A DNA stretch of 64,000 bases from Jannaschia sp. CCS1 (GCF_000013565.1 NC_007802.1:1922001-1986000); one strand, 5' to 3'; shown: positions 1-9,428, numbered from the stretch's first letter. The notes: generated by a model not told the origin, from the sequence alone. Numbers and translations: made by a program.

Positions 1-73
1 CGATTGCCACGGCGGCTTCTCCTTCTCCGATAGTCTGGGCTACCCGGCTTTCGAGGTGCGCCTGGGCGAATAG
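1..73 (+). CDS. 3' end of an unidentified gene (partial)
   Basis: An open frame entering from the left edge (first full codon at base 2) gives 23 residues and stops at TAG 71-73. The visible tail ends in FEVRLGE. That is too short to assign a family. It is listed because the frame is open to the edge and the stop lies about 60 bases before the FNR-like site upstream of hemA. Confidence 0.4.
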   Translation, partial: DCHGGFSFSDSLGYPAFEVRLGE

Positions 74-136
74 CCTGCGGCGATCCGGCCCCCGATGCAC
101 CGCCATGGGGGGCCGTTTGCCGTAACGTCCGCGCCT

Positions 137-150
137 TTGATCCAGATCAA
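137..150. promoter_or_regulatory. FNR/FnrL-type box upstream of hemA
   Basis: The bases read TTGAT-CCAG-ATCAA, a perfect match to the FNR consensus TTGAT-N4-ATCAA. It lies about 132 bases before the hemA GTG. In Rhodobacter sphaeroides, hemA is known to be controlled by FnrL in response to oxygen, so the same control is inferred here. Confidence 0.8.
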
Positions 151-281
151 AGCCCGCCTCGCGGCAAATTGTAGCTTGGCGTTGGCGCGGCTTGCGCCAT
201 ATGTCTGGTCTGCGGCGGGAATCCCCTGCCCATAGCCATCGAACTGAGGGGGTCGAACAGCCCCCGACCGGGAGACCGCCA

Positions 282-1505
282 GTGAACTACGATACCGCGC
301 TCGACGCAGCCATCGGCAAGCTGCACGAGGAAGGCCGCTACCGCACATTCATTGATATCGAACGGCGACGCGGCCAGTTTCCCCATGCGGTCTGGACACG
401 GCCCGATGGGACCGAGCAGGACATCACGGTCTGGTGCGGCAACGATTACCTCGGCATGGGGCAACATCCGGTTGTTCTGGACGCGATGAAAGAGGCGCTG
501 GATGCCACGGGTGCGGGCTCTGGCGGGACGCGGAATATCAGCGGCACGACGGTGTATCACAAGGCGCTTGAGGCGGAGTTGTGCGATCTGCACGGCAAAG
601 AGGGGGCGCTGCTGTTCACCTCGGCCTACATCGCCAATGACGCGACACTCTCGACGCTGCCCAAGCTGTTTCCGGGCCTGATCATCTATTCTGACGCGCT
701 CAACCACGCCTCCATGATCGAAGGCGTGCGCCGCAATGGCGGGGCCAAGCGCATCTTCCGCCACAACGATGTGGCCCACCTGCGGGAGCTGCTGCAGGCC
801 GACGACCCTACCGCGCCGAAGCTGATCGCGTTCGAATCGATCTATTCGATGGACGGCGATTTCGGCCCGATTGAAGCGCTGTGCGATCTGGCGGACGAAT
901 TTGGCGCGCTGACCTATCTGGATGAGGTCCACGCCGTCGGCATGTACGGGCCCCGGGGCGGCGGTGTGGCGGAACGCGACGGTCTGATGGACCGCGTCGA
1001 CATCATCAACGGCACGCTGGGCAAGGCGTATGGCGTCCATGGCGGCTACATCGCGGCCTCGGCCCGGATGTGTGACGCGGTGCGCAGCTATGCGCCCGGC
1101 TTCATCTTCACCACGTCCCTGCCGCCCGCCGTGGCGGCGGGGGCCGCGGCCTCCGTCCGGCATCTGAAGACGGATCAGGCCCTGCGGGACCTGCACCAGG
1201 ACCGCGCTGCCGTGCTGAAACTGCGCCTGAAGGGCATGGGTCTGCCGATCATTGATCACGGCAGCCATATCGTGCCGGTGATGGTGGGCAACCCCGTCCA
1301 CACCAAGGCGATTTCCGATGCGCTTCTGGCGGATTTCGGCATCTACGTGCAGCCGATCAACTACCCCACCGTCCCTCGTGGCACGGAGCGGTTGCGGTTT
1401 ACCCCGTCGCCGGTCCACGACACGGGCATGATCGACGGCTTGGTCCATGCCATGGACGGGTTGTGGTCCCATTGCGCGCTGAACCGACAGGAATTGGCGG
1501 GCTGA
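282..1505 (+). CDS. hemA: 5-aminolevulinate synthase
   Basis: A pyridoxal-phosphate enzyme that condenses glycine and succinyl-CoA to 5-aminolevulinate, the C4 entry to tetrapyrrole (haem, bacteriochlorophyll, cobalamin) synthesis in the cytoplasm. The GTG start at 282, preceded by GGGAGA, gives 407 residues, the length of the Rhodobacter enzymes. Upstream codons in frame do not resemble the family. The aminotransferase fold is complete, with the glycine-rich GAGSGGTRN segment, [10 protein letters not shown], and the PLP lysine in GTLGKAYG at residue 248, the same number as in R. sphaeroides HemA. An FNR box upstream suggests oxygen-dependent expression. R. sphaeroides also has a second isozyme (HemT), and the sequence alone cannot tell which copy this is. 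Confidence 0.97.
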   Translation: MNYDTALDAAIGKLHEEGRYRTFIDIERRRGQFPHAVWTRPDGTEQDITVWCGNDYLGMGQHPVVLDAMKEALDATGAGSGGTRNISGTTVYHKALEAELCDLHGKEGALLFTSAYIANDATLSTLPKLFPGLIIYSDALNHASMIEGVRRNGGAKRIFRHNDVAHLRELLQADDPTAPKLIAFESIYSMDGDFGPIEALCDLADEFGALTYLDEVHAVGMYGPRGGGVAERDGLMDRVDIINGTLGKAYGVHGGYIAASARMCDAVRSYAPGFIFTTSLPPAVAAGAAASVRHLKTDQALRDLHQDRAAVLKLRLKGMGLPIIDHGSHIVPVMVGNPVHTKAISDALLADFGIYVQPINYPTVPRGTERLRFTPSPVHDTGMIDGLVHAMDGLWSHCALNRQELAG

Positions 1506-1776
1506 CCGCGCCCGTTCCGATCTATCCACACGCTGCGCAGAATTTCAGCAAACAGCGTGTAGTCCCTTAAAAATTAACGAAAACGATGGGCGCAATCTTG
1601 CCGAAACGTTGCACAGACAACGGTTGCGGGGTGCATTTCTACATCGCCCCATGATACGAACGGTGAAAGTTAGCGGAGGCCCTTTGGGAATCATCTGCGT
1701 TGGGGTAACATCTAGGGACACTTGGGCGGACAACCACTAGCAATAGTGGGCCCACCATAGAATCGGGGCAGGCCGC
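1506..1776. other. Intergenic region between hemA and the HTH membrane protein
   Basis: About 270 bases without a convincing gene. An 8-base inverted repeat (ACACGCTG at 1528-1535 with CAGCGTGT at 1553-1560, a 17-base loop) follows hemA but has no T-run, so it is at best a weak 3' structure. A short A/T-rich stretch at 1567-1585 is the likeliest promoter area for the next gene. I could not define -35 and -10 boxes with confidence. Confidence 0.35.
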
Positions 1777-3252
1777 ATGGGCCAGGACAACGGGCAGTAT
1801 TGGGACCACGAAGCCGGGGACCAGACGCAAGCGTCTGAACCTGCGCTTCAAGACGTGTCTATCCCTGAGACGCCCCCTGCATTCGATGGCTACGACCTGC
1901 TGGATGTGCCTTTGGGCGATCTGATGCGCGGGGAACGGGCGACCCTCGGCAAGTCTCTTCTGGATGTGGAGCGGGAGCTTCGCATTCGCGCCACCTACAT
2001 CGCCGCGATTGAAAACGCCGATGTCGGGGCCTTCCAATCCCAGGGCTTCATTGCCGGTTACGTCCGCTCCTACGCGCGCTACCTTGGCATTGACCCCGAA
2101 TGGACCTTCCGCCGCTTCTGCGATGAGACGGGGTTTCGGGGCATCCATGGCAGCGCGACCCATCAGGCCTCCGACGTCAAGCGCTCGGTCTCCCGTGCGC
2201 CGCGCCGGGTTGATCCCAATGAGGTCATGGTCTCGACCCGTATTTCCTATGCGCCAACGCGCCACAGCCTGATGTCGCGGGTCGAACCGGGTGCGCTCGG
2301 GTCGATCGCCGTCGTCCTCGTGCTCGCGATGGGCATCGGCTACGGGGCCTGGGCGATCCTGCATGACATCCAGCGCCTCCAGATTGCCCCGATTGATGAG
2401 GCCCCCGCCGTGCCGCTGGCGCAGCTTGATCCGCTGGTGGGCGTCACCTCCGGCTCTAACGGGTCCACCGGCACCAACGGATTTGACGGCGACCATACAT
2501 TCGACATCGCCATGCCCGGCCCGGAAACGGGCAATGCGCTCTACCGGCCCCAGGCCCTTGAAGCGCCGGTTCTGACGCCGCGCGATGGTGCGCTCGGTAC
2601 ACTCAACCCCGATGAGGTCGGCACCCTGTCGGGCGTCACGCAAACCGCGACCGCTGCCCCCGCCGCGACCGCGCCTGCCACGCCCCCCGTTGCGGATGGC
2701 TCCGTTCAGGTCACCGCCGGTCGCGCCGATGAGGTGATGATTTTCGCCACCCGTCCCACCTGGGTCCGCGTCACGTCCGCCGATGGCTCCACCATCTACG
2801 AGGCGACGCTGAATGCGGGCGACAGCTACGTGGTGCCTGATACCGATGGCGCGCCGCGCCTGCGATCAGGCAATGCGGGCTCTCTCTACTTCGCCGTGAA
2901 CGGCGTGGCCCTTGGCCCCGCAGGCCCCGGTGCCACCATCGTGCGCGATGTGGAGCTGACCGCCGATGCCGTCACCGCCACCTATCAGATGGCCGATACC
3001 GAGGCGGATCCCGACCTCACTCAGGTCGCCTCCCTGATGTTTGACGGGGCTGATGTGCCCGATGTGGCCCCCGTCGTGCCGGACCAGCCCGCGGCCACCG
3101 CCTACAACCCCACGGATCCCGCGCCGGCACCCCTGACGCTATTCCCGGACATCCCCTCTGACGTCGCCGCTGCGATCATCGCCAGCAATGCGCTGCCCGT
3201 CTCCGTTCAGTCGCCCACAACCGACGATCCGCGCCCGATCCCACGCCCCTGA
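1777..3252 (+). CDS. RodZ-like helix-turn-helix membrane protein (DUF4115)
   Basis: A 491-residue protein with the layout of the RodZ/YfgA family: a cytoplasmic Cro/C1-like HTH at about residues 45-110 (GDLMRGERATLGKSLLDVE, then ATYIAAIE and GFIAGYVRSYARYLGID), one membrane span at about 175-194, and a long periplasmic Ala/Pro/Thr-rich linker. A DUF4115-type beta domain follows at about 300-410. RodZ proteins tie the MreB cytoskeleton to cell-wall elongation. The ispG gene follows, an order often seen in Proteobacteria. The C-terminal 80 residues are proline-rich and probably disordered. The ATG at 1777 has GGGGCAGG upstream. The role in cell shape is inferred from the family. Confidence 0.8.
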   Translation: MGQDNGQYWDHEAGDQTQASEPALQDVSIPETPPAFDGYDLLDVPLGDLMRGERATLGKSLLDVERELRIRATYIAAIENADVGAFQSQGFIAGYVRSYARYLGIDPEWTFRRFCDETGFRGIHGSATHQASDVKRSVSRAPRRVDPNEVMVSTRISYAPTRHSLMSRVEPGALGSIAVVLVLAMGIGYGAWAILHDIQRLQIAPIDEAPAVPLAQLDPLVGVTSGSNGSTGTNGFDGDHTFDIAMPGPETGNALYRPQALEAPVLTPRDGALGTLNPDEVGTLSGVTQTATAAPAATAPATPPVADGSVQVTAGRADEVMIFATRPTWVRVTSADGSTIYEATLNAGDSYVVPDTDGAPRLRSGNAGSLYFAVNGVALGPAGPGATIVRDVELTADAVTATYQMADTEADPDLTQVASLMFDGADVPDVAPVVPDQPAATAYNPTDPAPAPLTLFPDIPSDVAAAIIASNALPVSVQSPTTDDPRPIPRP

Positions 3253-3522
3253 CGCCGTCCGTGCCCCGCGCTACTCGCGCCCCTGACGCAGCCCGTGATT
3301 GCACCGCCCGTCCGCCGCGCCTCTCCAATACGCCCCGCCTGCGCGTCCTGGCACGCCGCTCCTCCCTTCATCTGGGCAAGTACAACTCAAGTCCGCCATT
3401 GCCCCACGCGCGGCGGCGACGGGATGCCGGTCTTTTTGCCCCATCTCCCACCGCCCACATTGTCCAGCCCGCCTGACACGTCTATCGTGCTGGTCAGCTG
3501 ACCAAACGCGAGTGCGCGACCC
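3253..3522. other. Intergenic region with a dispersed repeat copy
   Basis: A 270-base spacer between the RodZ-like gene and ispG. It is rich in CCGCCC-type sequence and contains one copy of the dispersed ATGAAG repeat (3366-3390, minus orientation). Short open frames here have no recognisable product and no good ribosome site, so I annotate none. Confidence 0.4.
3366..3390 (-). repeat. Dispersed intergenic repeat, copy A
   Basis: The plus strand reads CTTCATCTGGGCAAG then TACAACTCAA. It matches the copy at 37950-37974 (opposite orientation) at 23 of 25 positions and is nearly identical to the copy at 25776-25801. All three lie between genes. The family resembles a short repeat I associate with Rhodobacterales genomes. 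Its function is unknown. Confidence 0.7.
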
Positions 3523-4656
3523 ATGTCCCACAATCCGATCCGCCCCTGGCGCAACATCGACCGGCGCAAGAGCCGCCAGATCATGGTCGGCAACGTGCCG
3601 GTTGGCGGCGACGCACCGATTACCGTGCAGACCATGACCAACACGCTGACCACCGATGCCAGCGCCACGATCAAACAGGTCATCGCGGCGGCGGAGGCGG
3701 GGGCGGATATCGTCCGTGTCTCTGTGCCGGATGCGGATTCGGCCCGCGCGATGCATGAGATTTGCCGCGAAAGCCCGGTGCCCATCGTGGCCGACATCCA
3801 CTTCCATTATAAGCGTGGGATCGAGGCGGCCGAGGCGGGCGCGGCCTGCCTGCGGATCAATCCCGGCAACATTGGCGACGCGGCCCGTGTGAAAGAGGTC
3901 GTGAAGGCGGCGCGGGACCACAATTGCTCCATCCGCATCGGCGTGAATGCGGGGTCGCTGGAAAAGCACCTGTTGGAGAAATACGGGGAGCCATGCCCCG
4001 ATGCCATGGTCGAGAGTGGCATGGACCATATCAAGCTGTTGGAAGACAACGACTTTCACGAGTTCAAGATCTCCATGAAAGCCTCCGACATCTTCATGAC
4101 TGCCGCCGCCTATCAGCAACTCGCCGACCAGACCGATGCGCCGTTCCACATGGGGATCACGGAAGCAGGCGGGTTCGTGGGCGGCACGGTGAAATCCGCC
4201 ATCGGCCTCGGCAACCTGCTTTGGGCGGGGATTGGCGATACGATGCGCGTGTCGCTCTCCGCCGATCCGGTGGAGGAGGTGAAGATCGGGTTCGAGATCC
4301 TGAAATCCCTTGGCCTGCGGCACCGGGGCGTGAACATCATCTCCTGCCCGTCCTGTGCGCGGCAGGGCTTCGACGTGATCAAGACGGTGGAGGTGTTGGA
4401 ACAGCGGCTGGAGCATATCAAGACGCCCATGAGCCTCTCGATCATCGGCTGCGTGGTGAACGGACCGGGAGAGGCGCTGATGACCGATGTGGGCTTCACC
4501 GGCGGCGGGGCGGGCAGCGGCATGGTCTATCTGGCGGGCAAGCAGAGCCACAAGATGAGCAATGAGCAGATGGTCGATCACATCGTCGAACAGGTCGAAA
4601 AACGCGCCGAGGCCATTGAGGCCCAGGCCAAAGCGGCAGACCAGGCCGCAGAATAG
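3523..4656 (+). CDS. ispG: 4-hydroxy-3-methylbut-2-enyl diphosphate synthase
   Basis: GcpE/IspG, the [4Fe-4S] enzyme that reductively converts methylerythritol cyclodiphosphate to HMBPP in the non-mevalonate isoprenoid pathway. The 377 residues match the bacterial two-domain form: an N-terminal TIM barrel ([30 protein letters not shown]) and a C-terminal cluster domain. The cluster ligands are Cys275 and Cys278 (CPSC) and Cys310 (GCVVNGPGE), with the conserved glutamate just after. The C-terminus has an extra acidic/Ala-rich tail. A rhodanese gene starts 10 bases after the stop, so the two are probably co-transcribed. Confidence 0.97.
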   Translation: MSHNPIRPWRNIDRRKSRQIMVGNVPVGGDAPITVQTMTNTLTTDASATIKQVIAAAEAGADIVRVSVPDADSARAMHEICRESPVPIVADIHFHYKRGIEAAEAGAACLRINPGNIGDAARVKEVVKAARDHNCSIRIGVNAGSLEKHLLEKYGEPCPDAMVESGMDHIKLLEDNDFHEFKISMKASDIFMTAAAYQQLADQTDAPFHMGITEAGGFVGGTVKSAIGLGNLLWAGIGDTMRVSLSADPVEEVKIGFEILKSLGLRHRGVNIISCPSCARQGFDVIKTVEVLEQRLEHIKTPMSLSIIGCVVNGPGEALMTDVGFTGGGAGSGMVYLAGKQSHKMSNEQMVDHIVEQVEKRAEAIEAQAKAADQAAE

Positions 4657-4666
4657 GGAGCACGCG

Positions 4667-5044
4667 ATGAAAACTGCCAAGGATTATATGGACGCTGCCA
4701 ATGCCTCCGTGCCGAAGCTGTCCGCCGAGGAGGCGATCGCCAAACATGGCGCGGGGCAGGGCACGTTCATCGACGTGCGCGACAGTGGTGATATCGCCGC
4801 CTCCGGCACGATTGCGGGTGCGCACCGTGTGCCACGCGGCATGATCGAATTCCGCGCCGATCCGGCCGTGGAGGCGCTCTATGATCCGGTGTTCCAAAAG
4901 GACGCGGAGATCTACCTGATCTGCGGCGCGGGCGGGCAGGCGGCTTTGGCGGGCAAGACGTTGCAGGATATGGGCTTTTCCAACGTCACGAATATCGGTG
5001 GTTTCCCCGCCTGGAAGGACGCGGGCGGCCCGGTGGAGGCGTGA
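4667..5044 (+). CDS. Rhodanese-like domain protein
   Basis: A single-domain rhodanese of 125 residues, proposed to carry sulfane sulfur on a cysteine thiolate. The ATG at 4667 is preceded by AGGGAGCACGCG and starts the recognisable domain; an in-frame extension upstream would overlap ispG. The signature pieces are FIDVRDSGD near the N-terminus, GAHRVPRGM, and the active-site loop CGAGGQAA with Cys86, ending in GGFPAWKDAG. The loop Cys is present, so the protein could be active. Its position right after ispG suggests co-expression, but the sulfur acceptor cannot be told from sequence. Confidence 0.88.
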   Translation: MKTAKDYMDAANASVPKLSAEEAIAKHGAGQGTFIDVRDSGDIAASGTIAGAHRVPRGMIEFRADPAVEALYDPVFQKDAEIYLICGAGGQAALAGKTLQDMGFSNVTNIGGFPAWKDAGGPVEA

Positions 5045-5281
5045 GGCGCAGGGTGTGATCCCAGGCGCTCCCGTGCCCGCGAGATGCACAGCATCCCGCG
5101 GGCTGTGGGCGTGGCGCGCCGGGCGGGCAAGCCCGCGTCGGCGCGCGGTTGCGCGGTGTGGCACAGGCAGTCCTTGGGGCAGAGGTTGGATGTGCGTTTC
5201 TTGGGCAAGATGAAAGACGGGCGTTGAGGCGTCCGCGCGGGCTTTGTACGGTGAGGGCACGCGACCTGGGAGGGACCGACC
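5045..5281. other. Intergenic region with hairpin and degenerate repeat
   Basis: A GC-rich 237-base spacer. It holds a tight inverted repeat, GCGGGC-AA-GCCCGC (5123-5136), and a degenerate copy of the dispersed repeat (about 5186-5216, ending GGCAAGATGAAAG). No gene is supported. The hairpin lacks a T-run. Confidence 0.4.
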
Positions 5282-6736
5282 ATGGCACTGCTTGCAGATC
5301 TGCCGCGCAATGAGGATGGAATTGCCGCAACTTTGGGCATTTTGACCCAGATGTTCGGCCCGCGGGTGGAACAGGGTCAGGCGCTGCGGGATCAGCACGG
5401 GCACACAACGACCTGGCTGCGCAATCAGCCGCCCGATGCGGTGATCTTTCCCGAGACGACGCAGGAGGTGCAGGAGATCGTGCGGGTCTGCGCCACCCAT
5501 CGCGTGCCGATTATCCCCTTCGGCACCGGCACGTCCCTTGAGGGGCATGTGAATGCGCCTGCCGGTGGAATATCCATCGATTTCAGTCAGATGGACGCCA
5601 TTCTTGATGTGCATGCGGAAGATATGGACGTGGTGATCCAGCCCGGCGTCACCCGCAAGGCGCTCAACACCCACCTCCGCGACACGGGCCTGTTTTTCCC
5701 GATTGATCCCGGGGCCGATGCGTCGCTTGGCGGGATGGCGGCCACGCGGGCCAGCGGCACCTGCGCGGTGCGTTACGGGACCATGAAGGACAATGTTCTG
5801 GCGCTGAAGGCGGTGATGCCGTCGGGCGAGGTGATCCAGACGGCGGCGCGGGCGCGCAAGACATCGGCCGGGTATGATCTGACCCGGCTGATGGTGGGCT
5901 CGGAAGGGACGCTTGGCCTGATCACCGAGTTGACCTTGAAGCTGCACGGCATTCCGGAGGCGACGTCTGCGGCGACCTGTTCCTTCCCCAGCGTGGAGGC
6001 CGCATGCACCGCCGTCATCGCCTGTTTCCAATATGGCCTGCCGCTGGCGCGGATTGAGCTGCTCAACGCCCTGCAAGTGCGCGCCTGCAATGCCTATTCC
6101 AACCTCTCCCTGCCCGAAACACCCCTTCTGTTGCTGGAATTCCACGGGTCCGAGACCGGCGTGACCGAACAGGCCGAGGCCTTCGGAGACATCGCCGGCG
6201 ATTGCGGCGGGACCGGCTTCACCTTCACCACGCGGGAGGAGGAGCGGACCAAGCTGTGGCAGGCCCGCCACGATGCCTATTGGGCCGCGCTGCAACTGCG
6301 TCCCGGGGCGCGCGGCATCTCCACTGACGTCTGCGTTCCGATCAGCCGCCTGGCCGATTGCGTCACCCGGACGGAGGCGAAACTGGCCGAATTGGACTTC
6401 ACCGCCCCCATCGTGGGCCATGCGGGCGACGGCAATTTTCACACGCTGCTGCTGGTGGATATGGAGAACCCCGAAGAGATCGCCAGGGCGGAGGGCTATG
6501 TGGGCTGGCTGGCGGATCTGGCGATTTCGATGGACGGGACCTGCACTGGCGAACATGGTATCGGTCAGGGCAAGGCCAAGTATCTGGAGCGGGAGATTGG
6601 CCCCGGCGCGATGGATGTGATGGCCGCAATCAAGCGCGGCATTGACCCGCACAACATCTTCAATCCAGGAAAGATGAACCTGCCGCCCCTTGGGGACACG
6701 GACCTGTCGTCCCCCCAGGGCAAGGCCGCGCGCTGA
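5282..6736 (+). CDS. FAD-binding oxidoreductase, D-lactate dehydrogenase (cytochrome)/GlcD type
   Basis: A 484-residue flavoprotein of the VAO/GlcD group, which oxidises 2-hydroxy acids such as D-lactate or glycolate and passes electrons to cytochrome c or quinone. The PCMH FAD-binding domain fills the N-terminal half (PIIPFGTGTSLEGH, IDPGADASLGGMAATRASGT, GSEGTLGLITELTL). The FAD-oxidase C-domain follows (GHAGDGNFH, GEHGIGQGKAKYL, and the terminal DPHNIFNPGK). The ATG at 5282 has GGGAGGGACC upstream. Substrate cannot be fixed from sequence; D-lactate is the best guess from overall similarity to the cytochrome-type enzymes. The VIT-like gene starts 3 bases after the stop. Confidence 0.85.
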   Translation: MALLADLPRNEDGIAATLGILTQMFGPRVEQGQALRDQHGHTTTWLRNQPPDAVIFPETTQEVQEIVRVCATHRVPIIPFGTGTSLEGHVNAPAGGISIDFSQMDAILDVHAEDMDVVIQPGVTRKALNTHLRDTGLFFPIDPGADASLGGMAATRASGTCAVRYGTMKDNVLALKAVMPSGEVIQTAARARKTSAGYDLTRLMVGSEGTLGLITELTLKLHGIPEATSAATCSFPSVEAACTAVIACFQYGLPLARIELLNALQVRACNAYSNLSLPETPLLLLEFHGSETGVTEQAEAFGDIAGDCGGTGFTFTTREEERTKLWQARHDAYWAALQLRPGARGISTDVCVPISRLADCVTRTEAKLAELDFTAPIVGHAGDGNFHTLLLVDMENPEEIARAEGYVGWLADLAISMDGTCTGEHGIGQGKAKYLEREIGPGAMDVMAAIKRGIDPHNIFNPGKMNLPPLGDTDLSSPQGKAAR

Positions 6737-6739
6737 CCC

Positions 6740-7459
6740 ATGGTGCGCCCCACGGCCTCCAACGTCCCCTCCGCCCATGCCGAGCCGCATCTGTCCGGCC
6801 GGGCGGGCTGGCTGCGGGCGGCGGTCATGGGGGCCAATGACGGGATCTTGTCGACTGCGTCACTGATTGCCGGGGTCGCGGCGGGGTCTGGCGACAAGGC
6901 CACGATCCTGCTGGCGGGCCTTGCGGGGCTGGTGGCGGGCGCGCTGAGCATGGCGGCGGGAGAATATGTCTCCGTCTCCAGTCAGGCCGATGCGGAACGC
7001 GCCGATGTGGAGCGGGAACGCTCAGAGCTGGCCCGGAACCCGGAGGCTGAGCTGGCGGAACTGACCGCGATCTATGTGGAGCGGGGCCTGACCCCGGATC
7101 TGGCGGACCGTGTGGCGCGGGACCTGACGGAGGTCGACGCGCTGACTGCGCATTTGCGCGATGAGATCGGCTTGACCGACCTGGCCCCGCCTCGACCGGT
7201 GCAGGCGGCGCTGGTCTCGGCGCTGACCTTTGCGGCGGGGGCCTCGGTGCCCCTGGCGATGGCGTGGCTTGCGCCGGTGGACGACATTTTGATCTGGGTC
7301 GGGGGCGCAACATTGGCGGCCCTTGGATCGCTGGGGGCGTTGGGGGCCACGGTGGGTGGCGCGCCCCGGGTGCGGGCCGCGGCGCGCGTGATGGTCTGGG
7401 GCGCGCTGGCCATGGCGATCACCACCGCGATCGGCGCGCTCGTGGGACAGGCCATCTGA
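6740..7459 (+). CDS. VIT1/CCC1-family membrane transporter
   Basis: A 239-residue member of the vacuolar iron transporter family (Fe2+/Mn2+ transport in characterised eukaryotic members). Two hydrophobic segments flank the signature region near the N-terminus (MGANDGILSTASLI, then LVAGALSMAAGEYVSVSSQ). A charged cytoplasmic segment at about 90-150 is probably the metal-binding region, and three more spans follow. The family has five spans and this fits. It is translated 3 bases after the dehydrogenase gene and may share its mRNA. Metal specificity and direction of transport are inference. I saw no Fur- or Irr-like site nearby. Confidence 0.85.
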   Translation: MVRPTASNVPSAHAEPHLSGRAGWLRAAVMGANDGILSTASLIAGVAAGSGDKATILLAGLAGLVAGALSMAAGEYVSVSSQADAERADVERERSELARNPEAELAELTAIYVERGLTPDLADRVARDLTEVDALTAHLRDEIGLTDLAPPRPVQAALVSALTFAAGASVPLAMAWLAPVDDILIWVGGATLAALGSLGALGATVGGAPRVRAAARVMVWGALAMAITTAIGALVGQAI

Positions 7460-7584
7460 TCCTGCGGCAGGCCGTGCGCCGGGTGTTTCGGGTCACGTCT
7501 TCGCTGTGGATAGGGGCACGCCCGCGCGCATCCCCGATACCGCGCGCGGGATGGTCCAGCCCGGTCTGACCGGAGCCGTTACGG

Positions 7585-8670
7585 TTACGCCAGATCCACA
7601 GCCCGACCCGTCCGCGCGCTGTCTTGTGCGGCCATGCCCATGCGCACCGCCGCCGCCCCATCGCGGAGTGTGACGGCGGGGCGGGCGCCGTTACGGACCA
7701 CGTCCAGAAACTGCACATGCTGGTAATAGGTCGATCCGTGGTGATCGCCTGCGGTCAACAGATCCTTGTCCACCGGCGTATCATGCACCACCTGTCCGGT
7801 CGTCGGCGCGCGGGGGCTGACGACGACTTTGGGCATCGGCGCGGGGCCAAGGGCGGTGTTCCAGAACCGGGTGGGGCCGGGCACGCGGGCCTCAATCTTG
7901 CCCTTGGGCCCCACGGCGCTGATCTCTTCCTGATACTCGCTGCCTTCGGCGAACATGCACAGCTCCAGCATCGCCCGCGCGCCGCCTTTGAAGTCGACGA
8001 TGACGTAGCCATTGTCCCAGATGTCCGGCGTCTCTCCGCCATAGCGCTCGTCCAGATGGTTCACCGATTGCCCGGCGCTCGCCATGACCCGTACCGGTTC
8101 GTCTTTTAAGATCAAGCGCATGAGGTCAAAGAAATGACAACATTTCTCCACCAGCGTGCCGCCGGAATTGCGGTTGAAGCGGTTCCAGTCGCCGACCTTC
8201 TCCAGGAACGGAAAGCGGTGCTCGCGGATCGTCAGCATCTTGATGCCCCCCGTGGCCGCCTCCACCATCTCGCGGAAGGTCGCGATGGGCGGCATGTAGC
8301 GGTATTCCATCGCGACCCAGATCGGGGCTGTGTAGGCGTCCAGCGCGGCCACCGCATCGGCATCGTCCGGCGCGGTGAACAGCGGCTTTTCGCACAGGAT
8401 CGGCAGGGACACTTTGGCCGCGATCTGCTGCAATTGCGCGACATGGCAGTGGTTGGGCGAGGCGATCACCAGCGCGTCGATCTCTGCGCCCGTCAACAGC
8501 GCGCTCAGGCTGTCATAGCGCGTGGCGCCGTCGGTCAACGCAAGGCTCAACGCGGCCATGGCGTCATCGGGCTCATAAATCGCTGTCACGGCCGTGTCCG
8601 GCAAAAGGGCGATGTTGCGGATGTGCTCCTGGCCCATCATTCCCGCCCCGATCAGGCCGTATCTTGTCAT
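7585..8670 (-). CDS. Gfo/Idh/MocA-family protein; candidate NAD-dependent sulfoquinovosidase
   Basis: A 361-residue Rossmann-fold protein. The N-terminal nucleotide site is GxGxxG at residues 8-13 (GAGMMG), and the hallmark EKP triad is at 94-96 (CEKPL). The C-terminal alpha/beta substrate domain contains REHRFPFLEK and GGTLVEKCCHFFD. Family members oxidise sugars with NAD(P), and some (GH109, GH188) use bound NAD to cleave glycosides. It follows the GntR gene by 23 bases and is divergent from an LLM monooxygenase and an aldo/keto reductase. NAD-dependent sulfoquinovosidases (GH188) are reported in Roseobacter sulfoquinovose clusters lacking the classical enzyme, so that role is a reasoned candidate. 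An ordinary sugar or inositol dehydrogenase is the alternative. Confidence 0.75.
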   Translation of the reverse strand: MTRYGLIGAGMMGQEHIRNIALLPDTAVTAIYEPDDAMAALSLALTDGATRYDSLSALLTGAEIDALVIASPNHCHVAQLQQIAAKVSLPILCEKPLFTAPDDADAVAALDAYTAPIWVAMEYRYMPPIATFREMVEAATGGIKMLTIREHRFPFLEKVGDWNRFNRNSGGTLVEKCCHFFDLMRLILKDEPVRVMASAGQSVNHLDERYGGETPDIWDNGYVIVDFKGGARAMLELCMFAEGSEYQEEISAVGPKGKIEARVPGPTRFWNTALGPAPMPKVVVSPRAPTTGQVVHDTPVDKDLLTAGDHHGSTYYQHVQFLDVVRNGARPAVTLRDGAAAVRMGMAAQDSARTGRAVDLA

Positions 8671-8693
8671 GTTCTGCGTCCTTCGCCCGCGCT

Positions 8694-9428
8694 TCAGGGC
8701 ACTTTTGAGAAATATTGCGCGCGGTCCGGGTCGAACCAGGTCCGTGATGCCTCGCAGGGCAGGCCGTGCTGGTCATAGGCGCGCCGCTCGATGAACCCCA
8801 CCTGGGTGCCGGGCGCCAGGCCCAATTCGTCGGGCGTCCAATCGGGCAGGGGACCCGCGCTGATCACATCCTCGGCGTGCTGGATATGCAGGTGCAGCCG
8901 GTCGGCGTAGGTCCGGTAGAGCGATTCGGAGACCGTGCGCGCGTTCAGACCGTTGTCGTCATGCCAGCGCAGGTCCAGCCAGATCTCCTCCACCGCGACG
9001 GGGATATCCGCGAGAGCCCGCAGCCGCCGCATCCGGATGCCGACGTCGAACGTGCCGCCAATATTGGGCAGATCGTCGGGCTTTTTGGTCTTCCTGATGT
9101 CCAGAAGTTTCGCCGTGGGCAACCCGCCGCCAATCCCCTTCAGCTCCAGCCGGAACAGCGCGTAGGTCCCGATATTGGACCCGCCCCCCAGCACGTAATT
9201 GCCCGATCCCTGACGCCGCTCGATCAGCCCGCGCTCAACCAGAAGGTGCAGCGCCTTGCGCAGCGTGGCCACGGCCACGCCGCGCTCGGTGGCCATGGCG
9301 CGTTCGGGGGGCAGCTTCTCACCGGGGGACAAACGGCCCCCGCCAATGTCGATCGTGAGCGCCTCCGCGATGCGCAGATAGGTCGGCAGAGCGCCCGAGT
9401 TTGGGTCTGTGTCTGACGTCTCGGGCAT
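8694..9428 (-). CDS. GntR-family transcriptional regulator (HutC/UTRA type)
   Basis: A 244-residue repressor-type regulator. The winged-helix GntR domain is at the N-terminus (SPGEKLPPERAMATERGVA, TLRKALHLLVERGLIERRQGSGNYV) and a UTRA ligand domain at about 85-244. I chose the ATG at 9428 because GGGAGG lies 5 bases upstream; a GTG one codon earlier is possible. It heads a minus-strand pair with the Gfo/Idh/MocA gene and faces the LLM monooxygenase gene. A tandem repeat of ATTGATATACC lies in the shared promoter region and is its likely operator. In Agrobacterium the sulfo-SMO cluster has a GntR-type regulator (SmoD) next to the monooxygenase gene, the same arrangement. Confidence 0.9.
   Translation of the reverse strand: MPETSDTDPNSGALPTYLRIAEALTIDIGGGRLSPGEKLPPERAMATERGVAVATLRKALHLLVERGLIERRQGSGNYVLGGGSNIGTYALFRLELKGIGGGLPTAKLLDIRKTKKPDDLPNIGGTFDVGIRMRRLRALADIPVAVEEIWLDLRWHDDNGLNARTVSESLYRTYADRLHLHIQHAEDVISAGPLPDWTPDELGLAPGTQVGFIERRAYDQHGLPCEASRTWFDPDRAQYFSKVP

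Noticed and set aside
192-281. Longer hemA starting at ATG 192
   Set aside because: The 30 extra residues are unlike any ALAS; GTG 282 gives the exact 407-residue family form and the Lys248 position.
147-1529. Long open frame antisense to hemA
   Set aside because: High GC gives long stop-free antisense frames. The product is Arg/His/Gln-rich with no domain, while the plus strand is unmistakably HemA.
3261-3501. Small open frames between the RodZ-like gene and ispG
   Set aside because: Overlapping in all three frames, Pro/Arg-rich, no ribosome site, and they contain the dispersed repeat.
4496-6790. 764-codon antisense frame over ispG, rhodanese and the FAD enzyme
   Set aside because: It covers three clear plus-strand genes and has no family features; a codon-bias shadow.
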